From Siphonodentalium dalli (taxonomy: Eukaryota; Mollusca; Scaphopoda; Gadilida; Siphonodentaliidae), in assembly GCA_032622095.1 (NCBI GenBank), contig CP136063.1, positions 219,867,982-219,931,981 on the forward strand: a stretch of DNA of 64,000 nucleotides, given 5' to 3'. Below the pieces are notes generated by a model. The model worked only from the letters and a program-made list of their open reading frames with translations. It was not told the DNA's origin and made no database searches. The translations under genes and the position numbers were made by a program. This document shows, one piece after another, positions 57,097 to 64,000 of this stretch. How positions within the stretch are numbered: the first letter of the stretch is position 1; each line of letters opens with the position of its first letter.

Positions 57097-58310
57097 ACAT
57101 GCACGCTGGTGAATATACGATACTAAAACATTTGGAAACTACATGTACATGCACGCTGGTGAATATACGATACTGAAACATTTGGTAACTACATGCACGC
57201 TGGTGAATATACGATACTAAAACATTTGGAAACTACATGTACATGCACGCTGGTGAATATACGATACTGAAACATTTGGTAACTACATGCACGCTGGTGA
57301 ATATACGATACTAAAACATTTGGAAACTACATGTACATGCACGCTGGTGAATATACGATACTGAAACATTTGGTAACTACATGCATGCTGGTGAATATAC
57401 GATACTAAAACATTTGGAAACTACATGTACATGCACGCTGGTGAATATACGATACTGAAACATTTGGTAACTACATGCACGCTGGTGAATATACGATACT
57501 AAAACATTTGGAAACTACATGTACATGCACGCTGGTGAATATACGATACTAAAACATTTGGAAACTACATGTACATGCACGCTGGTGAATATACGATACT
57601 GAAACATTTGGTAACTACATGCACGCTGGTGAATATACGATACTAAAACATTTGGAAACTACATGTACATGCACGCTGGTGAATATACGATACTAAAACA
57701 TTTGGAAACTACATGTACATGCACGCTGGTGAATATACGATACTGAAACATTTGGTAACTACATGCACGCTGGTGAATATACGATACTAAAACATTTGGA
57801 AACTACATGTACATGCACGCTGGTGAATATACGATACTGAAACATTTGGTAACTACATGCACGCTGGTGAATATACGATACTAAAACATTTGGAAACTAC
57901 ATGTACATGCACGCTGGTGAATATACGATACTGAAACATTTGGTAACTACATGCACGCTGGTGAATATACGATACTAAAACATTTGGAAACTACATGTAC
58001 ATGCACGCTGGTGAATATACGATACTGAAACATTTGGTAACTACATGCACGCTGGTGAATATACGATACTAAAACATTTGGAAACTACATGTACATGCAC
58101 GCTGGTGAATATACGATACTGAAACATTTGGTAACTACATGCACGCTGGTGAATATACGATACTAAAACATTTGGAAACTACATGTACATGCACGCTGGT
58201 GAATATACGATACTGAAACATTTGGTAACTACATGCACGCTGGTGAATATACGATACTAAAACATTTGGAAACTACATGTACATGCACGCTGGTGAATAT
58301 ACGATACTGA
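57097..58310. repeat. 94-bp dimer domain 2 of the minisatellite
   Basis: TGGAAAC occurs at 57133, 57227, 57321, 57415, 57509, 57559, 57653, 57703, 57797, 57891, 57985, 58079, 58173 and 58267. The first ten reproduce the spacing order of domain 1. Confidence 0.9.
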
Positions 58311-61300
58311 AACATTTGGTAACTACATGCACGCTGGTGAATATACGATACTGAAACATTTGGTAACTACATGTACATGCACGCTGGTGAATATACGATA
58401 CTGAAACATTTGGTAACTACATGCACGCTGGTGAATATACGATACTGAAACATTTGGTAACTACATGCACGCTGGTGAATATACGATACTGAAACATTTG
58501 GAAACTACATGTACATGCACGCTGGTGAATATACGATACTGAAACATTTGGTAACTACATGCACGCTGGTGAATATACGATACTGAAACATTTGGTAACT
58601 ACATGCACGCTGGTGAATATACGATACTGAAACATTTGGTAACTACATGCACGCTGGTGAATATACGATACTGAAACATTTGGAAACTACATGTACATGC
58701 ACGCTGGTGAATATACGATACTGAAACATTTGGTAACTACATGCACGCTGGTGAATATACGATACTAAAACATTTGGTAACTACATGCACGCTGGTGAAT
58801 ATACGATACTGAAACATTTGGTAACTACATGCACGCTGGTGAATATACGATACTGAAACATTTGGTAACTACATGTACATGCACGCTGGTGAATATACGA
58901 TACTGAAACATTTGGTAACTACATGCACGCTGGTGAATATACGATACTAAAACATTTGGTAACTACATGCACGCTGGTGAATATACGATACTGAAACATT
59001 TGGTAACTACATGTACATGCACGCTGGTGAATATACGATACTGAAACATTTGGTAACTACATGCACGCTGGTGAATATACGATACTAAAACATTTGGTAA
59101 CTACATGCACGCTGGTGAATATACGATACTAAAACATTTGGTAACTACATGTACATGCACGCTGGTGAATATACGATACTGAAACATTTGGTAACTACAT
59201 GTACATGCACGCTGGTGAATATACGATACTGAAACATTTGGTAACTACATGCACGCTGGTGAATATACGATACTGAAACATTTGGTAACTACATGCACGC
59301 TGGTGAATATACGATACTAAAACATTTGGTAACTACATGTACATGCACGCTGGTGAATATACGATACTAAAACATTTGGTAACTACATGTACATGCACGC
59401 TGGTGAATATACGATACTGAAACATTTGGTAACTACATGCACGCTGGTGAATATACGATACTGAAACATTTGGTAACTACATGTACATGCACGCTGGTGA
59501 ATATACGATACTAAAACATTTGGTAACTACATGTACATGCACGCTGGTGAATATACGATACTGAAACATTTGGTAACTACATGCACGCTGGTGAATATAC
59601 GATACTAAAACATTTGGTAACTACATGTACATGCACGCTGGTGAATATACGATACTAAAACATTTGGTAACTACATGTACATGCACGCTGGTGAATATAC
59701 GATACTGAAACATTTGGTAACTACATGTACATGCACGCTGGTGAATATACGATACTAAAACATTTGGTAACTACATGTACATGCACGCTGGTGAATATAC
59801 GATACTGAAACATTTGGTAACTACATGTACATGCACGCTGGTGAATATACGATACTGAAACATTTGGTAACTACATGCACGCTGGTGAATATACGATACT
59901 AAAACATTTGGTAACTACATGTACATGCACGCTGGTGAATATACGATACTGAAACATTTGGTAACTACATGCACGCTGGTGAATATACGATACTGAAACA
60001 TTTGGTAACTACATGTACATGCACGCTGGTGAATATACGATACTGAAACATTTGGTAACTACATGTACATGCACGCTGGTGAATATACGATACTGAAACA
60101 TTTGGTAACTACATGTACATGCACGCTGGTGAATATACGATACTAAAACATTTGGTAACTACATGTACATGCACGCTGGTGAATATACGATACTGAAACA
60201 TTTGGTAACTACATGTACATGCACGCTGGTGAATATACGATACTAAAACATTTGGTAACTACATGTACATGCACGCTGGTGAATATACGATACTGAAACA
60301 TTTGGTAACTACATGTACATGCACGCTGGTGAATATACGATACTGAAACATTTGGTAACTACATGCACGCTGGTGAATATACGATACTAAAACATTTGGT
60401 AACTACATGTACATGCACGCTGGTGAATATACGATACTGAAACATTTGGTAACTACATGCACGCTGGTGAATATACGATACTGAAACATTTGGTAACTAC
60501 ATGTACATGCACGCTGGTGAATATACGATACTGAAACATTTGGTAACTACATGTACATGCACGCTGGTGAATATACGATACTGAAACATTTGGTAACTAC
60601 ATGTACATGCACGCTGGTGAATATACGATACTAAAACATTTGGTAACTACATGCACGCTGGTGAATATACGATACTGAAACATTTGGTAACTACATGTAC
60701 ATGCACGCTGGTGAATATACGATACTGAAACATTTGGTAACTACATGTACATGCACGCTGGTGAATATACGATACTGAAACATTTGGTAACTACATGCAC
60801 GCTGGTGAATATACGATACTGAAACATTTGGTAACTACATGCACGCTGGTGAATATACGATACTGAAACATTTGGTAACTACATGTACATGCACGCTGGT
60901 GAATATACGATACTGAAACATTTGGTAACTACATGTACATGCACGCTGGTGAATATACGATACTGAAACATTTGGTAACTACATGCACGCTGGTGAATAT
61001 ACGATACTGAAACATTTGGTAACTACATGTACATGCACGCTGGTGAATATACGATACTGAAACATTTGGTAACTACATGCACGCTGGTGAATATACGATA
61101 CTGAAACATTTGGTAACTACATGTACATGCACGCTGGTGAATATACGATACTGAAACATTTGGTAACTACATGTACATGCACGCTGGTGAATATACGATA
61201 CTAAAACATTTGGTAACTACATGTACATGCACGCTGGTGAATATACGATACTGAAACATTTGGTAACTACATGCATGCTGGTGAATATACGATACTAAAA

Positions 61301-64000
61301 CATTTGGTAACTACATGTACATGCACGCTGGTGAATATACGATACTGAAACATTTGGTAACTACATGTACATGCACGCTGGTGAATATACGATACTGAAA
61401 CATTTGGTAACTACATGTACATGCATGCTGGTGAATATACGATACTGAAACATTTGGTAACTACATGTACATGCACGCTGGTGAATATACGATACTGAAA
61501 CATTTGGTAACTACATGCACGCTGGTGAATATACGATACTGAAACATTTGGTAACTACATGCACGCTGGTGAATATACGATACTGAAACATTTGGTAACT
61601 ACATGCACGCTGGTGAATATACGATACTGAAACATTTGGTAACTACATGCACGCTGGTGAATATACGATACTGAAACATTTGGTAACTACATGCACGCTG
61701 GTGAATATACGATACTGAAACATTTGGTAACTACATGCACGCTGGTGAATATACGATACTGAAACATTTGGTAACTACATGCACGCTGGTGAATATACGA
61801 TACTGAAACATTTGGTAACTACATGCACGCTGGTGAATATACGATACTGAAACATTTGGTAACTACATGCACGCTGGTGAATATACGATACTAAAACATT
61901 TGGTAACTACATGCACGCTGGTGAATATACGATACTAAAACATTTGGTAACTACATGTACATGCACGCTGGTGAATATACGATACTGAAACATTTGGTAA
62001 CTACATGCACGCTGGTGAATATACGATACTGAAACATTTGGTAACTACATGCACGCTGGTGAATATACGATACTAAAACATTTGGTAACTACATGTACAT
62101 GCACGCTGGTGAATATACGATACTGAAACATTTGGTAACTACATGTACATGCACGCTGGTGAATATACGATACTGAAACATTTGGTAACTACATGCACGC
62201 TGGTGAATATACGATACTAAAACATTTGGTAACTACATGTACATGCACCCTGGTGAATATACGATACTGAAACATTTGGTAACTACATGCACGCTGGTGA
62301 ATATACGATACTAAAACATTTGGTAACTACATGTACATGCACGCTGGTGAATATACGATACTGAAACATTTGGTAACTACATGTACATGCACGCTGGTGA
62401 ATATACGATACTGAAACATTTGGTAACTACATGCACGCTGGTGAATATACGATACTGAAACATTTGGTAACTACATGTACATGCACGCTGGTGAATATAC
62501 GATACTGAAACATTTGGTAACTACATGCACGCTGGTGAATATACGATACTGAAACATTTGGTAACTACATGCACGCTGGTGAATATACGATACTGAAACA
62601 TTTGGTAACTACATGTACATGCACGCTGGTGAATATACGATACTGAAACATTTGGTAACTACATGCACGCTGGTGAATATACGATACTGAAACATTTGGT
62701 AACTACATGCACGCTGGTGAATATACGATACTGAAACATTTGGTAACTACATGCACGCTGGTGAATATACGATACTGAAACATTTGGTAACTACATGCAC
62801 GCTGGTGAATATACGATACTGAAACATTTGGTAACTACATGTACATGCACGCTGGTGAATATACGATACTGAAACATTTGGTAACTACATGCACGCTGGT
62901 GAATATACGATACTGAAACATTTGGTAACTACATGCACGCTGGTGAATATACGATACTAAAACATTTGGTAACTACATGTACATGCACGCTGGTGAATAT
63001 ACGATACTGAAACATTTGGTAACTACATGTACATGCACGCTGGTGAATATACGATACTGAAACATTTGGTAACTACATGCACGCTGGTGAATATACGATA
63101 CTAAAACATTTGGTAACTACATGTACATGCACGCTGGTGAATATACGATACTGAAACATTTGGTAACTACATGTACATGCACGCTGGTGAATATACGATA
63201 CTGAAACATTTGGTAACTACATGTACATGCATGCTGGTGAATATACGATACTGAAACATTTGGTAACTACATGTACATGCACGCTGGTGAATATACGATA
63301 CTGAAACATTTGGTAACTACATGCACGCTGGTGAATATACGATACTAAAACATTTGGTAACTACATGTACATGCACGCTGGTGAATATACGATACTGAAA
63401 CATTTGGTAACTACATGTACATGCACGCTGGTGAATATACGATACTGAAACATTTGGTAACTACATGCACGCTGGTGAATATACGATACTAAAACATTTG
63501 GTAACTACATGTACATGCACGCTGGTGAATATACGATACTGAAACATTTGGTAACTACATGTACATGCACGCTGGTGAATATACGATACTGAAACATTTG
63601 GTAACTACATGCACGCTGGTGAATATACGATACTGAAACATTTGGTAACTACATGTACATGCACGCTGGTGAATATACGATACTGAAACATTTGGTAACT
63701 ACATGCACGCTGGTGAATATACGATACTAAAACATTTGGTAACTACATGTACATGCACGCTGGTGAATATACGATACTGAAACATTTGGTAACTACATGT
63801 ACATGCACGCTGGTGAATATACGATACTGAAACATTTGGTAACTACATGCACGCTGGTGAATATACGATACTAAAACATTTGGTAACTACATGTACATGC
63901 ACGCTGGTGAATATACGATACTGAAACATTTGGTAACTACATGCACGCTGGTGAATATACGATACTAAAACATTTGGTAACTACATGCACGCTGGTGAAT

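Larger units (their letters stand above)
44252..64000. repeat. Giant 44/50-bp minisatellite, about 420 units, continues past the window
   Basis: An uninterrupted array fills the last 19.7 kb. The short unit (44 bp) reads CATTTGGTAACTACATGCAC then GCTGGTGAATATACGATACT then GAAA. The long unit (50 bp) has ACATGTACATGCAC in place of ACATGCAC, i.e. a 6-bp GTACAT insertion. Recurrent variants are ACTAAAAC for ACTGAAAC, TTGGAAAC for TTGGTAAC, and GCATGCTGG for GCACGCTGG. Neither unit length is a multiple of three and both contain stops, so it is not coding. There is no other sequence within it. The left edge is sharp, 65-75 bp after a MITE remnant; the right edge is not reached. Confidence 0.98.

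Noticed and set aside
44252-64000. Possible CRISPR array
   Set aside because: There are no unique spacers. Units are directly adjacent and nearly identical, so it is a minisatellite; the rest of the window is animal-like.

Overview
This window reads as animal nuclear DNA with no identifiable protein-coding gene. It is AT-rich, every open frame is short, and most of the longer frames run through repeats. I see no rRNA, no tRNA, no CRISPR array and no bacterial-style operon. Density and type of repeats (piggyBac-like, hAT-like and Tc1/mariner-like non-autonomous elements, long palindromes, minisatellites, and dispersed repeats that often contain 'GTCCATCTGTCC'-type stretches) suggest a marine invertebrate, perhaps a mollusc. 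That taxonomic guess is an inference and is weak.

Positions 1 to about 44,200 are a patchwork of short non-autonomous DNA transposons, often touching or nested. The main families are: (A) a roughly 430-bp hAT-like MITE with CAAGCCTGAG-type ends, two internal hairpins and, where checkable, 8-bp target duplications (18 loci, one a tandem dimer); (B) a roughly 215-bp near-perfect palindrome ending TACAGTAATGC / GCATTACTGTA, i.e. TA-flanked and Tc1/mariner-like (13 loci); (C) a roughly 395-bp TTAA-flanked, piggyBac-like element ending CCCTTTACCCAACA (6 loci); and several rarer TTAA elements with other ends. A roughly 70-bp palindrome, GCCAATGCATTC...GAATGCATTGGC, is shared by elements whose outer ends are unrelated. 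Single hAT-like elements lie at 27,423-28,029 and 33,175-33,693. Two 'foldback head plus unique tail' elements have inserted into other transposons. Between these lie local tandem repeats with units of about 12, 27, 45, 47, 55, 56, 58, 69, 90, 164 and 172 bp.

Positions 44,252 to 64,000 are one uninterrupted minisatellite that continues beyond the window. Its unit has two lengths, 44 and 50 bp, which differ by a 6-bp insertion, plus a few recurring single-base variants. The variants are arranged in higher-order blocks: a perfect 420-bp-lag repeat, 94-bp dimers, and a variant spacing pattern that recurs 7,242 bp away.

Any host gene here is represented at most by weak exon-like segments (29,870-29,937; 38,695-38,733; 39,371-39,419), so the window could be a large intron or intergenic DNA. 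The strongest biological content is repeat biology: palindrome module sharing, arm-to-arm homogenisation within palindromes, and higher-order evolution of the 20-kb array.
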